DNA of 64,000 bases from Aquarana catesbeiana (taxonomy: Eukaryota > Chordata > Amphibia > Anura > Ranidae), in NCBI RefSeq assembly GCF_042186555.1, contig NC_133324.1, positions 3,317,558 through 3,381,557 of the forward strand, given 5' to 3'. The position numbers and the translations under genes were made by a program. Below the pieces are notes generated by a model. It was not told the origin of the DNA, did no database searches, and saw only the letters and a list, made by a program, of their open reading frames with translations. Position 1 is the first letter of the stretch, and each line of letters begins with the position of its first letter. Shown in pieces: positions 53,556-64,000 of the stretch.

Positions 53556-56262
53556 GTGGAAGATATTCCAGAGGGTAGTGTTGGGGGCATTAGTGGTAGG
53601 TTGACCAAAGCACAAAAATACAAAGTAAGTATAGTAGCAAGTCCTAGTTGCAATCTCGAAACACCCAATACGAGGACAATATGCGACCAGTCTAAACTAT
53701 GTGGCATGTTCACCAATGCCAGGAGCATGGCAGACAAGATGGGTGAACTAGAGATACTGTTGTACGAGGAGGATTTGGATTTTGTGGGAATTTCAGAGAC
53801 CTGGTTCAACAGCTCTCATGATTGGCTGGCAAACATTCAAGGGTATACCTACATTCAAGGGTATACCCTATAGGCCCCCTAACCTGAGGGAGGAAGTGGA
53901 GACAGATCTCCTATCACAATTTGGATTAGCAGCAAGGATGGGAAGTGTTATCATAATGGGGGATTTTAATAATCCAGACATAGACTGGGCGGAGGGAACC
54001 GCGCATTCATCTAAGGCTCGCCAGTTCCTTAATGTCTTGCAGGACAATTTTATGGGTCAGATGGTAGACGCACCAACTAGAAATAAAGCATTACTGGATC
54101 TACTGATTACCAACAATACAGACCTGATAACAGATGTGGAAATACGGGGCAATTTAGGTAACAGCGATCACAGGTCAATTAGTTTCAGTATAAATCACAC
54201 AAATAGGAAACATAAGGAGAATACAAAGACACTGAATTTCAAAAGAGCCAACTTCCCTAAACTACAAACCTTGCTAAAAGGCATAAATTGGGATAAAATA
54301 TTAGGAACAAAGAATACGGAGGAGAGATGGGTTTGCTTTAAGAGCATATTAAATAAGGGCATTAGCCAATGTATCCCATTGGGTAATAAATTTAAAAGGG
54401 CGAACAAAAGTCCTGGATGGCTTAACTCCAATGTAAAAATGCATATAAAAGCAAAGGAGAAGGCCTTCAAAAAATACAAGGTTGATGGATCATCCTCAGC
54501 ATTCAGACTTTATAAAGAATGCAATAAGAAATGTAAGGGTGCAATTAGGACGGCTAAGATAGAACATGAAAGACACATAGCGGAGGAGAGTAAAAAAGAG
54601 TAAAAAAAATCCCAAGAAATTCTTTAAGTATGTAAACAGTAAAAAAAGGAGGACAGACCATTACAAAGGATGGGGAGATGGCAAAGGTATTGAATTTATT
54701 CTTCTCCTCAGTCTTCACAAGTGAATCGGGGGGCTTCAGTAACCAAAACTGCAGTGTTTATCCTCAGGACACAACACAGGAAGCACCTCCATGGTTAACA
54801 GAGGACAGAATTAAAATTAGACTTGAGAAACTTAACATTAATAAATCACCGGGACCAGATGGCTTGCATCCGAGGGTACTTAGGGAACTCAGTCAAGTGA
54901 TTGCCAGGCCGTTGTTCCTAATTTTTACAGACAGTCTACTGACTGGAATGGTACCAGCTGATTGGAGAAAAGCCAATGTAGCACCAATATTTAAAAAGGG
55001 CACAAAATACATCCCTGGGAATTACAGACCAGTTAGCCTAACATCAATAGTATGTAAACTCTTGGAGGGGATGATAAGGGACTATATACAAGATTTTAGT
55101 AATAAGAACAGTATCATTAGCAGTAATCAGCATGGATTCATGAAGAATCGTTCTTGCCAAACCAATCTATTAACCTTCTATGAGGAGGTGAGTTGCCATC
55201 TAGATAAAGGAAGGCCCGTAGACGTGGTGTATCTGGATTTTACGAAAGCATTTGACACAGTTCCCCATAAATGTTTACTGTACAAAATAAGGTCCGTTGG
55301 CATGGACCATAGGGTGAGTACATGGATTGAAAACTGGCTACAAGGGCGAGTTCAGAGGGTGGTGATAAATGGGGAGTACTCAGAATGGTCAGGGGTGGGT
55401 AGTGGGGTTCCCCAGGGTTCTGTGCTGGGACCAATCCTATTTAATTTGTTCATAAACGATCTGGAGGATGGGATAAACAGTTCAATCTCTGTATTTGCAG
55501 ACGATACTAAGCTAAGCAGGGCAATAACTTCTCCGCAGGATGTGGAAATCTTGCAAAAAGACCTGAACAAATTAATGGGGGAGGGGCAACTACATGGCAA
55601 ATGAGGTTCAATGTAGAAAAATGTAAAATAATGCATTTGGGTGGTAAAAATCTGAAGTCAATCTATAGACTGGGGGGAGAACCTCTGGGGGGGATCTAGG
55701 ATGGAAAAGGACCTGGGGGTCCTAGTAGATGATAGGCTCAGCAATGACATGCAATGCCAAGCTGCTGCTAATAAAGCAAACAGAATATTGGCATTAAAAG
55801 GGGGATCAACTCCAGAGATAAAACGATAATTCTCCCGCTCTACAAGACTCTGGTCCGGCCGCACCTGGAGTATGCTGTCCAGTTCTGGGCACCAGTCCTC
55901 AGGAAGGATGTACTGGAAATGGAGCGAGTACAAAGAAGGGCAACAAAGCTAATAAAGGGTCTGGAGGATCTTAGTTATGAGGAAAGGTTGTGAGCTCTGA
56001 ACTTATTCTCTCTGGAGAAGAGACGCTTGAGAGGGGATATGATTTCAATGTATAAATACCGGACTGGTGACCCCACAATAGGGATAAAACTTTTTCGCAG
56101 AAGAGAGTTTAATAAGACTCGTGGCCACTCATTACAATTAGAAGAAAAGAGGTTTAACCTTAAACTACGTAGAGGGTTCTTTACTGTAAGAGCGGTAAGG
56201 ATGTGGAATTCCCTTCCACAGGCGGTGGTCTCAGCGGGGAGCAAGAAACTATTAGATCATCA
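53556..56262 (+). pseudogene. CR1-type ORF2: endonuclease and reverse transcriptase, broken
   Basis: The endonuclease N-terminus (MFTNARSMADKMGEL, GISETWF) stops at about 53873. There a short repeat of IQGYTY and a deletion remove the middle, including the region with the RRGGG motif. The C-terminal half resumes (VIIMGDFNNPDIDW, LLDLLIT, LGNSDH) and runs to 54603. RT at 54678-55604 has SPGPDGLHPRVL, NYRPVSLTS, VYLDFTKAFDTVPH, GVPQGSVLGP and VFADDTKL. A frameshift at 55580-55604 precedes the C-terminal region (to about 56262, with the WNSLPQAVV block), which has further small indels. Confidence 0.88.
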
Positions 56263-56370
56263 CCTGAATGACCACAACATAGGGATATACAATGTAATAC
56301 TGACATATAATCACACAAATAGGTTGGACTTGATATCTTTTTTCAACCTCGCCTACTATGTAACTATGTA

Positions 56371-56512
56371 ACTATGTATACTGGTATGGACTGGATAATG
56401 TGTTAGGATCTATACTGGTATGTACTGGGTAAATTGTTAGGATCTATACTGGTATGGACTGGATAATGTGTTAGGATCTATACTGGTATGGACTGGGTAA
56501 TGTGTTAGGAAG
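56371..56512. repeat. 34-bp minisatellite, right part
   Basis: Four more units of the array seen at 52559-52745 follow the LINE tail, which shows that the LINE landed inside it. Confidence 0.92.
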
Positions 56513-56514
56513 GA

Positions 56515-57110
56515 AATGATGCCACATCGTTTGATATAAATGAAAATCATCAACCTACAGAGGGCTGAATTCAGAGACCCCCCGATGCTACAGGCAGCAC
56601 AACGTTCTCCACGGCTTCTCCAGACCCTTCCACGTCTGTCACATGTTCTCAGGGTGAACCTGCTCTCATCTGTGGAAAGCACAGGGTGCCAATGGTGGAC
56701 CTTCCAATTCAGGTGTCCAATGGAAAATGCCAATTGAGCTCCACAGTGCCGGGCAGTGAGCACAGGGCTCACTAGAGGACATTGGGCCCTCAGACCTCCC
56801 TCATAAAGTCTGTTTCTGATTGGTCGGAGATGTTCACACCAGTGGCCTGCTGGAGGTCATTTTGTAGGGCTCTGGCAGCGCTCATCCTGATCCCCCTTGC
56901 ACATAGGAGCAGATACCGTTCCTGCTGATGGGTTAAGGACCTTCTACGGCCCCGTCTAGCTCTCCTAGAGTAACTGCCTGGCTCTTGGAATGTCCTCCAT
57001 GCTCTTGAGACTGTGCTAGGAGACTCGGCAAACCTTCTGGCAATGGCACATATTGATGTGCCATCCTGGAGGAGTTGGACTGCCTGTGCAACCTCTATAG
57101 GGTCCAGGTA
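56515..57110 (-). pseudogene. Tc1-like transposase fragment (helix-turn-helix and start of DDE domain)
   Basis: After MRPYLDPIEV come the helix-turn-helix segment (AVQLLQDGTSICAIARRF and STVSRAWRTF), a basic linker (SRRARRGRRRSLTHQQ), and a second helix domain (SAARALQNDLQQATGVN). A frameshift follows near 56800. In another frame the start of the catalytic domain is seen (VLTARHCGAQLAF, then STDESRF with the first catalytic Asp). The remaining catalytic residues are lost by truncation. The protein would cut and paste the element at TA sites. Confidence 0.85.
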
Positions 57111-57710
57111 TGGTCTCATGCTACCAGTAGTGACACCAACCTCTATATGGTCCAGATATGGTCTCATGCTACCAGTAGTGACACCAACTTCTATAGGGTT
57201 CAGATAAGGCCTCATGCTACCAGTAGTGACACCAACCTCTATAGGGTCCAGATATGGCCTCATGCTACCAGTAGTGACACCAACTTCTATAGGGTCCAGA
57301 TATGGCCTCATGCTACCAGTAGTGACATCAACTTCTATAGGGTCCAGATATGGCCTCATGCTACCAGTAGTGACACCAACCTCTATAGGGTCCAGATATG
57401 GCCTCATGCTACCAGTAGTGACACCAACTTCTATAGGGTCCAGATATGGCCTCATGCTACCAGTAGTGACACCAACCTCTATAGGGTCCAGATATGGCCT
57501 CATGCTACCAGTAGTGACACCAACTTCTATAGGGTCCAGATATGGCCTCATGCTACCAGTAGTGACACCAACCTTTATAGGGTGCAGGTATGGCCTCATG
57601 CTACCAATATTAACACTGACCCTATAGGGTTCAGCTACGGCCTCATGCTACCAGTAGTGACACCAACCTCTGTAGGGTCCAGGTATGGCCTCATGCTACC
57701 TGTAGTGACA
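57099..57710. repeat. 48-bp tandem repeat fused in frame to the transposase start
   Basis: About 12-13 copies of a 48-bp unit (CTATAGGGTCCAGATATGGC, then CTCATGCTACCAGTAGTGAC and ACCAACCT) are present. In transposase sense each unit holds the last bases of the 5' UTR plus the start codon and first codons, giving the 16-residue cycle SMRPYLDPIEVGVTTG. Since 48 is divisible by 3, the repeats form one open frame (57599-56790) continuous with the transposase. Confidence 0.95.
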
Positions 57711-57885
57711 CTGACCCTAGCCAAATGCAAACTAGTGAAAAACAGTCAGAAAAGATGAGTAGGGGAAAAAAATGTCAGTGGGCTTCATCTGTTAGCCCAT
57801 TCCTGTTTTGGTAGTCGTCTTAGCGTTGCACCTGTTGTCAATTTCATTAACACCAAAGCAACTGAAACTGATTAACAACCCCCTC

Positions 57886-57990
57886 TGTGTACATCCCTCC
57901 CCCCTCTGTGTACACCACTCCCCCTCTGTGTACACCCCTCCCCCCTCTGTGTACACCACTCCCCCTCTGTGTACACCCCTCCCCCTCTGC
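57886..57990. repeat. Short minisatellite CCCCTCTGTGTACACCACTC
   Basis: Five to six units of 18-20 bp with CTCTGTGTACA cores lie in the 5' UTR of the Tc1-like element. Confidence 0.9.
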
Positions 57991-58101
57991 TACTTACCTG
58001 ACCAGATCAATATCCCAGAAGTTTAATTTGACTTAATGCTCTACTCTGATTAAAAAGTGTTTCTTTAATTTTTTTGAGCAGTATTTATATATATATTTTA
58101 A

Positions 58102-58175
58102 CTGCTTGCCGACCAGCTGCTGTCATTATACTGCAGCAGGTTGGCTCTCCTGGATGAATCGCTGAAGTTGTACGT
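58102..58175. mobile_element. piggyBac-type left end P7
   Basis: TTAA (58098-58101) is followed by CTGCTTGCCGACC, matching the left end of P2. The 24-bp satellite begins soon after, and no matching right end was found. Confidence 0.55.
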
Positions 58176-61100
58176 CAGTGACCCCACTGTGCCTTGACCT
58201 GGTGACTCCACTGTGCCCTGATCTGGTGACTCCCCTGTGCCCTGATCTGGTGACTCCCCTGTGCCCTGATCTGGTGACTCCCCTGTGCCCTGACCTGGTG
58301 ACTCCACTGTGCCCTGATCTGGTGACTCCCCTGTGCCCTGATCTGATGACTCCCCTGTGCCCTGACCTGGTGACTCCCCTGTGCCCTGACCTGGTGACTC
58401 CCCTGTGCCCTGACCTGGTGACTCCCCTGTGCCCTGATCTGGTGACTCCCCTGTGCCCTGACCTGGTGACTCCCTTGTGCCCTGACCTGGTGACTCCCCT
58501 GTGCCCTGATCTGGTGACTCCCCTGTGCCCTGACCTGGTGACTCCCTTGTGCCCTGACCTGGTGACTCCCCTGTGCCCTGATCTGGTGACTCCACTGTGC
58601 CCTGACCTGGTGACTCCCTTGTGCCCTGACCTGGTGACTCCCCTGTGCCCTGATCTGGTGACTCCCCTGTACCCTGACCTGGTGACTCCCCTGTGCCCTG
58701 ATCTGGTGACTCCCCTGTGCCCTGACCTGGTGACTCCCCTGTGCCCTGACCTGGTGACTCCCCTGTGCCCTGATCTGGTGACTCCCCTGTGCCCTGACCT
58801 GGTGACACCACTGTGCCCTGATCTGGTGACTCCCCTGTGCCCTGACCTGGTGACTCCCCTGTGCCTTGACCTGGTGACTCCACTGCGCCCTGATCTGGTG
58901 ACTCCCCTGTGCCTTGACCTGGTGACTCCACTGTGCCCTGATCTGGTGACTCCCCTGTGCCCTGACCTGGTGACCCCACTGTGCCCTGACCTGGTGACTC
59001 CACTGTGCCCTGATCTGGTTACTCCCCTGTGCCTTGACCTGGTGACTCCCCTGTGCCCTGATCTGGTGACTCCCCTGTGCCCTGACCTGGTGACTCCACT
59101 GTGCCCTGATCTGGTGACTCCCCTGTGCCCTGACCTGGTGACTCCCCTGTGCCCTGACCTGGTGACTCCCCTGTGCCCTGATCTGGTGACTCCCCTGTGC
59201 CCTGACCTGGTGACTCCCCTGTGCCCTGACCTGGTGACTCCCCTGTGCCCTGATCTGGTGACTCCCCTGTGCCCTGATCTGGTGACTCCCCTGTGCCCTG
59301 ATCTGGTGACTCCCCTGTGCCCTGATCTGGTGACTCCCCTGTGCCCTGATCTGGTGACTCCCCTGTGCCCTGACCTGGTGACTCCCTTGTGCTCTGACCT
59401 GGTGACTCCCCTGTGCCCTGATCTGGTGACTCCCCTGTGCCCTGACCTGGTGACTCCACTGTGCCCTGATCTGGTGACTCCACTGTGCCCTGACCTGGTG
59501 ACTCCACTGTGCCCTGACCTGGTGACTCCACTGTGCCCTGACCTGGTGACTCCCCTGTGCCCTGATCTGGTGACTCCCCTGTGCCCTGATCTGGTGACTC
59601 CCCTGTGCCCTGATCTGGTGACTCCCCTGTGCCCTGACCTGGTGACTCCCCTGTGCCCTGACCTGGTGACTCCCCTGTCCCCTGATCTGGTTACTCCCCT
59701 GTGCCTTGACCTGGTGACTCCACTGCGCCCTGATCTGGTGACTCCCCTGTGCCTTGACCTGGTGACTCCACTGTGCCCTGATCTGGTGACTCCCCTGTGC
59801 CCTGACCTGGTGACCCCACTGTGCCCTGACCTGGTGACTCCACTGTGCCCTGATCTGGTTACTCCCCTGTGCCCTGACCTGGTGACTCCCCTGTGCCCTG
59901 ACCTGGTGACCCCACTGTGCCCTGACCTGGTGACTCCACTGTGCCCTGATCTGGTTACTCCCCTGTGCCCTGATCTGGTGACTCCCCTGTGCCTTGACCT
60001 GGTGACTCCCCTGTGCCCTGATCTGGTGACTCCCCTGTGCCCTGACCTGGTGACTCCCTTGTGCCCTGACCTGGTGACTCCCCTGTGCCCTGATCTGGTG
60101 ACTCCCCTGTGCCCTGACCTGGTGACTCCACTGTGCCCTGATCTGGTGACTCCCCTGTGCCCTGACCTGGTGACTCCCCTGTGCCCTGACCTGGTGACTC
60201 CCCTGTGCCCTGATCTGGTGACTCCCCTGTGCCCTGATCTGGTGACTCCCCTGTGCCCTGACCTTGTGACACATCTGTGCCCTGTTCTGGTGACTCCCTT
60301 GTGCCCTGACCTGGTGACTCCCCTGTGCCCTGACCTTGTGACACATCGGTGCCCTGATCTGGTGACTCCTCTGTGCCCTGTTCTGGTGACTCCCCTGTGC
60401 CCTGATCTGGTGACTCCCCTGTGCCCTGACCTGGTGAATCCCCTGTGCCCTGACCTGGTGACTCCACTGTGCCCTGATCTGGTGACTCCCCTGTGCCCTG
60501 ATCTGGTGACTCCCCTGTGCCCTGACCTGGTGACTCCCCTGTGCCCTGATCTGGTGACTCCCCTGTGCCCTGACCTGGTGACTCCCTTGTGCCCTGACCT
60601 GGTGATTCCCCTGTGCCCTGATCTGGTGACTCCCCTGTGCCCTGACCTGGTGACTCCACTGTACCCTGATCTGGTGACTCCACTGTGCCCTGACCTGGTG
60701 ACTCCACTGTGCCCTGACCTGGTGACTCCACTGTGCCCTGACCTGGTGACTCCACTGTGCCCTGACCTGGTGACTCCCCTGTGCCCTGACCTGGTGACTC
60801 CACTGTACCCTGATCTGGTGACTCCACTGTGCCCTGACCTGGTGACTCCACTGTGCCCTGACCTGGTGACTCCACTGTGCCCTGATCTGGGGACTCCACT
60901 GTGCCCTGACCTGGTGACTCCCCTGTGCCCTGATCTGGTGACTCCCCTGTGCCCTGATCTGGTGACTCCCCTGTGCGCTGACCTGGTGACTCCCCTGTGC
61001 CCTGATCTGGTGACTCCCCTGTGCCTTGACCTGGTGACTCCCCTGTGCCCTGATCTGGTGACTCCCCTGTGCCCTGATCTGGTGACTCCCCTGTGCGCTG

Positions 61101-61260
61101 ACCTGGTGACTCCCCTGTGCCCTGATCTGGTGACTCCCCTGTGCCTTGACCTGGTGACTCCACTGCGCCCTGATCTGGTGACTCCCCTGTGCCCTGACCT
61201 GGTGACTCCCCTGTGCCCTGATCTGGTGACTCCCCTGTGCCCTGATCTGGTGACTCCCAT
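58175..61260. repeat. 24-bp satellite array, about 128 copies
   Basis: The unit TGACTCCCCTGTGCCCTGAC plus CTGG is repeated for about 3.1 kb. Variable positions (CC/CA/CT, GACC/GATC, GCCC/GCCT) make unit types. Their order repeats: the block starting GTGCCTTGACCTGGTGACTC and followed by CACTGCGCCC occurs at 58861, 59701 and 61141, spaced 840 and 1440 bp (35 and 60 units). Period 24 and lack of stop triplets keep several frames open on both strands for up to about 1070 codons. No protein is implied. Confidence 0.96.
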
Positions 61261-61380
61261 GTTTAATTTCAGTTGAAGATGTGTGCATATCCCAAGTTCG
61301 ACCCGGAATTGAGCATCTGTGCAGAAAAGAAGCCGGGCCAAGTCTCACTTTAAGGAAGTAAGTTTTTATATTTATACAAC
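61261..61380. other. Spacer between two arrays
   Basis: About 120 bases without recognised content separate the 24-bp and 45-bp arrays. Confidence 0.5.
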
Positions 61381-62030
61381 TCGGCTTGTCCCTTGACTAC
61401 TCTCTGAACTCTGCCTGCACTGACCTCGGCTTGTCCCCTGACTACTCTCTGAACTCCGCCTGCACTGACCTCGGCTTGTCCCCTGACTACTCTCTGAACT
61501 CTGCCTGCACTGACCTCGGCTTGTCCCCTGACTACTCTCTGAACTCTGCCTGCACTGACCTCGGCTTGTCTCCTGAATACTTTCTGAACTCTGCCTGCAC
61601 TGACCTCGGCTTGTCCCCTGACTACTCTCTGAACTCTGCCTGCACTGACCTCGGCTTGTCCCCTGACTACTCTCTGAACTCCGCCTGCACTGACCTCGGC
61701 TTGTCCCCTGACTACTCTCTGAACTCCGCCTGCACTGACCTCGGCTTGTCCCCTGACTACTCTCTGAACTCCGCCTGCACTGACCTCGGCTTGTCCCCTG
61801 ACTACTTTCTGAACTCTGCCTGCACTGACCTCGGCTTGTCCCCTGATTACTCTCTGAACTCTGCCTGCACTGACCTCGGCTTGTCCCCTGATTACTCTCT
61901 GAACTCCGCCTGCACTGACCTCGGCTTGTCTCCTGACTACTTTCTGAACTCTGCCTGCACTGACCTCGGCTTGTCCCCTGACTACTCTCTGAACTCTGCC
62001 TGCACTGACCTCGGCTTGGCCCCTGACCTC
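61381..62030. repeat. 45-bp tandem repeat, about 14 copies
   Basis: The unit CTCGGCTTGTCCCCTGACTA, then CTCTCTGAACTCTGCCTGCA and CTGAC, repeats with few changes. The period is a multiple of 3, so plus- and minus-strand frames (325, 267 and 247 codons) stay open. Confidence 0.95.
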
Positions 62031-62050
62031 CGCTTCTGTCTGCTCCATTG

Positions 62051-62547
62051 CAGTGGCGGCTGGTGTTTCTTTGTTTGGGGGGGTGGCAAACAACCACCCC
62101 CCCGCGGCACCTCAAACCCCCCCTGCTATCTGCCGGTCCACTTACCCCATCAGCTGCAGGGAGCAGTGGGCACATCAGGGATCACTGGCACACAGCGGCG
62201 GGGATCTGCGGGCACATTGGGCAGGGGATCAGGTTGCGGCAGGCATCTGGCAGCATCACCTGTGTCCTCTTCTCTTCTGAGATCCCGGCGGCTTCCGCTG
62301 TGCATCTCCTCCCCTCCTTCTAGGCATCCAATAGGATCACCTGTCCTTTCAGCCAATCGGTGACGGGTATCAGACTCGCTTCCCGATTGGCTGGGGGGAG
62401 GATCAGTGTTGCAACAGCGAATTTTCAAAACACCCCCCCATCGAATTAATGCGCCTACTAAAAGGGGCTGAGCGCATGTATAGGGAGGGCGGTGGTGGTG
62501 TTAGGGGGGGCGGTGCCCCTGTGACCACAATGCATGGGCCGCCACTG
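62051..62547. mobile_element. hAT-type MITE with perfect 8-bp target duplication
   Basis: The ends CAGTGGCGGC (left) and its complement GCCGCCACTG (right) bound 497 bp. CTCCATTG is present at 62043-62050 and 62548-62555. Ends starting CAG with an 8-bp duplication are diagnostic of hAT. No transposase frame is inside. Confidence 0.93.
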
Positions 62548-62555
62548 CTCCATTG

Positions 62556-62965
62556 GCTCCTGCTTCACTGAGCGGTACCAGACCCGGCTTGTTCCCTGAC
62601 CATGCTCCTGCCTGTGCCCTGTACCCGATCCATCCTGCCTGTGTATGACCCAGCCTGCCTGACCCTGCTTTCACCAGTACCCCCCTACCACCCTGCTGTT
62701 CTGACTGGCCTACAGTCGGCTACCAGCAACCATCTCGGCTGCCCTCTGTCCCCAGCACCAGCTTGCCTCAGTCTGCTACCTACCAGCTTGGCTGCTACTG
62801 GAGCTTCCTGACAACTTCACCTGCCCAGCGTGGACACTTACCCTGCTGCTAGCAAGACTTACAGGCACTCGTGCCACTCTCTACTTCTAAACCTCCTATC
62901 TACACTACCAGGGGCCCCAAGCCAGAGGTCCTCCTCACCATATCAGGCTCTGCTACCAGGTACGT
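62556..62965 (+). repeat. Gypsy-LTR-like pyrimidine-rich tail
   Basis: CCTG-rich text ends CTACCAGGGGCCCCAAGCCAG, similar in wording to the end of the chromovirus 5' LTR (CTACCAGGGGCCGCGAGTCGG, reverse strand near 33550). The 45-bp array and the text after the MITE may therefore be one LTR-like region with an internal tandem expansion. The match is by eye and weak. Confidence 0.3.
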
Positions 62966-63180
62966 GATATCTGCTTTAAAGTTATTATTTCCAATCACGT
63001 CCTGAAGGTTTAACTGCTTTGTCTTATAAAAAAGTGAAAACATTAACCTGACTTTCATGTGACCTCTCAATGCCTCTCGTAAAATGATTCCAGAAAATTT
63101 ACACTTGTAAAGCAATTCTCTGTGTTCTCTTCCTCAATATCGTAGGCTTTCTCGTTGGAGGTTCATACATAAAAGTCACT
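62966..63180. other. Unrecognised interval
   Basis: No element or gene is recognised. A 71-codon minus-strand frame has no domain. Confidence 0.35.
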
Positions 63181-64000
63181 CATATTATAAAGCCTTGGGG
63201 TCACCAAAAGTGATGACAGGATGTAATGATGGCAATAAAGTCCAAAACTGAATGTGCAGATACGGTGAACATAAATGTTGCAATGGTGATAAATTCCAAA
63301 ACATATACTCGTAAAAAATTTCTGAATATAATCCAACATGTGCTGACAGACACTTGTGCGGAACCACCACCCGAGATGACTGGAGGCTTACCAGAAAGTT
63401 GGGACCCACCTAGCATACGCTATGTGGGTCAAACAGGCTTAGGTTGCTCACTGGCAATGGAGATAGGATACCAAGGGCTGGTGAATGGTGAAGTTGTAAC
63501 GTTGCTATCCCAAAGAAGTCTTCTCCATATAGAACCTCGGACACCAACGGACATTACCCACATGTAATGAAGAAGGGGCTAATAGTGTGATTCTGTAAAC
63601 CATGTAAAATGTATTAAAAGGAAAAACACTTACATCTTAGAATAAAAAGCGCTTGCAAATAAAAATGGCGGCAGTGGAGTCCTCCCGACGCGTTTCGTCA
63701 TACAAGACTTCGTCTGGGGTACTTACCCACTGCAGCCAGACTCCTTTATATAGGGACAAGGACCCCTCTGATGAAAATCCAGCTCCCAGGCTTGTTTGCA
63801 TTGGCACTTCCGGGGTCATCCAAAATGGCGGACCCGAGTGCCTTCCAAGCCTCTCTTTCATGTGATTCAATTCTCACAGGTCTAATAGTGTCATGTGTTT
63901 CCAAATGGAGACATGATGCCGAATCACGGCATCCAGAACCTCCCACTCTCACATGTTACCACCCCCTATGGCCTCTTAATAGGTGTATGAAGGGGGGGCG
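63181..64000 (-). mobile_element. Penelope-like terminal region (partial, window edge)
   Basis: The text is dense in short words such as AATAAAGTCCAAAAC and AAATTCCAAAACATA, and holds a hammerhead-like core on the minus strand (63687-63716), a setting like the other hammerhead-like sites. No RT frame lies within the window. The class is inferred from the motif. Confidence 0.4.
63687..63716 (-). ncRNA. Hammerhead-ribozyme-like core (site D)
   Basis: On the minus strand CAGACGA (one mismatch to CUGANGA) is followed by a GTC/GAC stem II with loop TTGTAT, then GAAACGCGTC, the same tail as site C. Confidence 0.4.

Larger units (their letters stand above)
52746..56370 (+). mobile_element. CR1/L2-group LINE, nearly full length
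   Basis: Both proteins of the element are present in order: ORF1 with an esterase domain, and ORF2 with endonuclease and RT. The 3' tail of ACTATGTA repeats ends at about 56368. The target was the unit GGATCTATACTGG of a minisatellite; at most two bases (TA) are duplicated. The copy is damaged by a deletion in the endonuclease and several small indels. It belongs to the same family as 1-893. Confidence 0.92.
56515..58084 (-). mobile_element. Tc1/mariner-like transposon, 3'-truncated, with minisatellites
   Basis: In coding sense the element starts at about 58084 (ATACTGCTCAAAAAAATTAA), the terminal sequence of a widespread Tc1-like family. The 5' UTR is expanded by a minisatellite (57886-57990), the coding start is expanded by the 48-bp array, and the transposase breaks off at about 56515 after the first catalytic Asp. 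The opposite inverted repeat is missing. Confidence 0.85.

Noticed and set aside
58126..61341. Frames of 1032-1071 codons on both strands, looking like huge repeat proteins
   Set aside because: They are forced by a 24-bp satellite without stop triplets, and both strands and several frames are open equally.
61350..62363. Possible secreted repeat protein (SACTDLGLSPDYSLN cycles)
   Set aside because: A 45-bp tandem array whose period is a multiple of 3. Frames are open on both strands, and the end runs into a MITE.

Overview
The window looks like gene-poor, repeat-saturated nuclear DNA of a vertebrate, most probably an anuran amphibian. This is inferred from the mix of mobile elements: DIRS, Tx1/L1-like LINEs, CR1/L2 LINEs with an esterase ORF1, chromodomain Ty3/gypsy, Penelope-like elements, an endogenous retrovirus (ERV), and abundant TTAA-flanked piggyBac-type elements. 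No rRNA, tRNA, CRISPR or bacterial operon is visible.

The only convincing host genes are two paralogous family-92 glycosyltransferase (GT92) last exons in opposite orientation about 36 kb apart: 1370-2638 (+, open) and 38921-40185 (-, frameshifted near its end). Both follow a conserved splice acceptor and share upstream intron sequence, so the duplicated unit includes the intron.

Layout. 1-0.9 kb: 3' end of a CR1/L2 LINE. 1.4-2.6: GT92 copy 1. 3.5-5.7: minus-strand gypsy remnant with one candidate LTR. 5.7-6.9: broken Penelope-like reverse transcriptase (RT). 7.85-12.98: an ERV with two almost identical LTRs, a 5-bp target duplication, decayed gag/pol, and a hAT MITE inside the 3' LTR. 13.2-17.2: dispersed repeats and MITEs. 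17.2-26.15: an L1-type ORF2 relic cut into pieces by four nested TTAA elements, one of which holds a further insertion. 26.2-28.4: further repeats. 28.9-34.3: minus-strand chromodomain gypsy (chromovirus). 34.8-36.1: a hammerhead-like motif and a retroviral integrase fragment. 36.9-38.2: two satellites. 38.9-40.2: GT92 copy 2. 40.9-46.3: piggyBac-type elements, minisatellites and a Harbinger-type MITE. 46.6-52.2: a nearly complete DIRS tyrosine-recombinase retrotransposon. 52.7-56.4: a nearly full-length CR1/L2 LINE inserted in a 34-bp minisatellite. 56.5-58.1: a Tc1-like transposon whose start region became a 48-bp in-frame minisatellite. 58.2-61.3: a 3.1-kb array of a 24-bp satellite. 61.4-62.0: a 45-bp array. 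62.05-62.55: a hAT MITE with a perfect 8-bp target duplication. 63.2-64.0: a Penelope-like terminal region.

The elements record a history. The ERV LTRs differ by only three substitutions although its genes are dead, so it probably moved using proteins supplied by another copy. The L1 relic was hit repeatedly at TTAA sites, and two of the junctions rejoin the L1 frame exactly. Several nonsense codons in the gypsy elements sit where CGA arginine codons are expected, as methylation-driven CpG decay would produce. All comparisons were made by eye; no database search was run.
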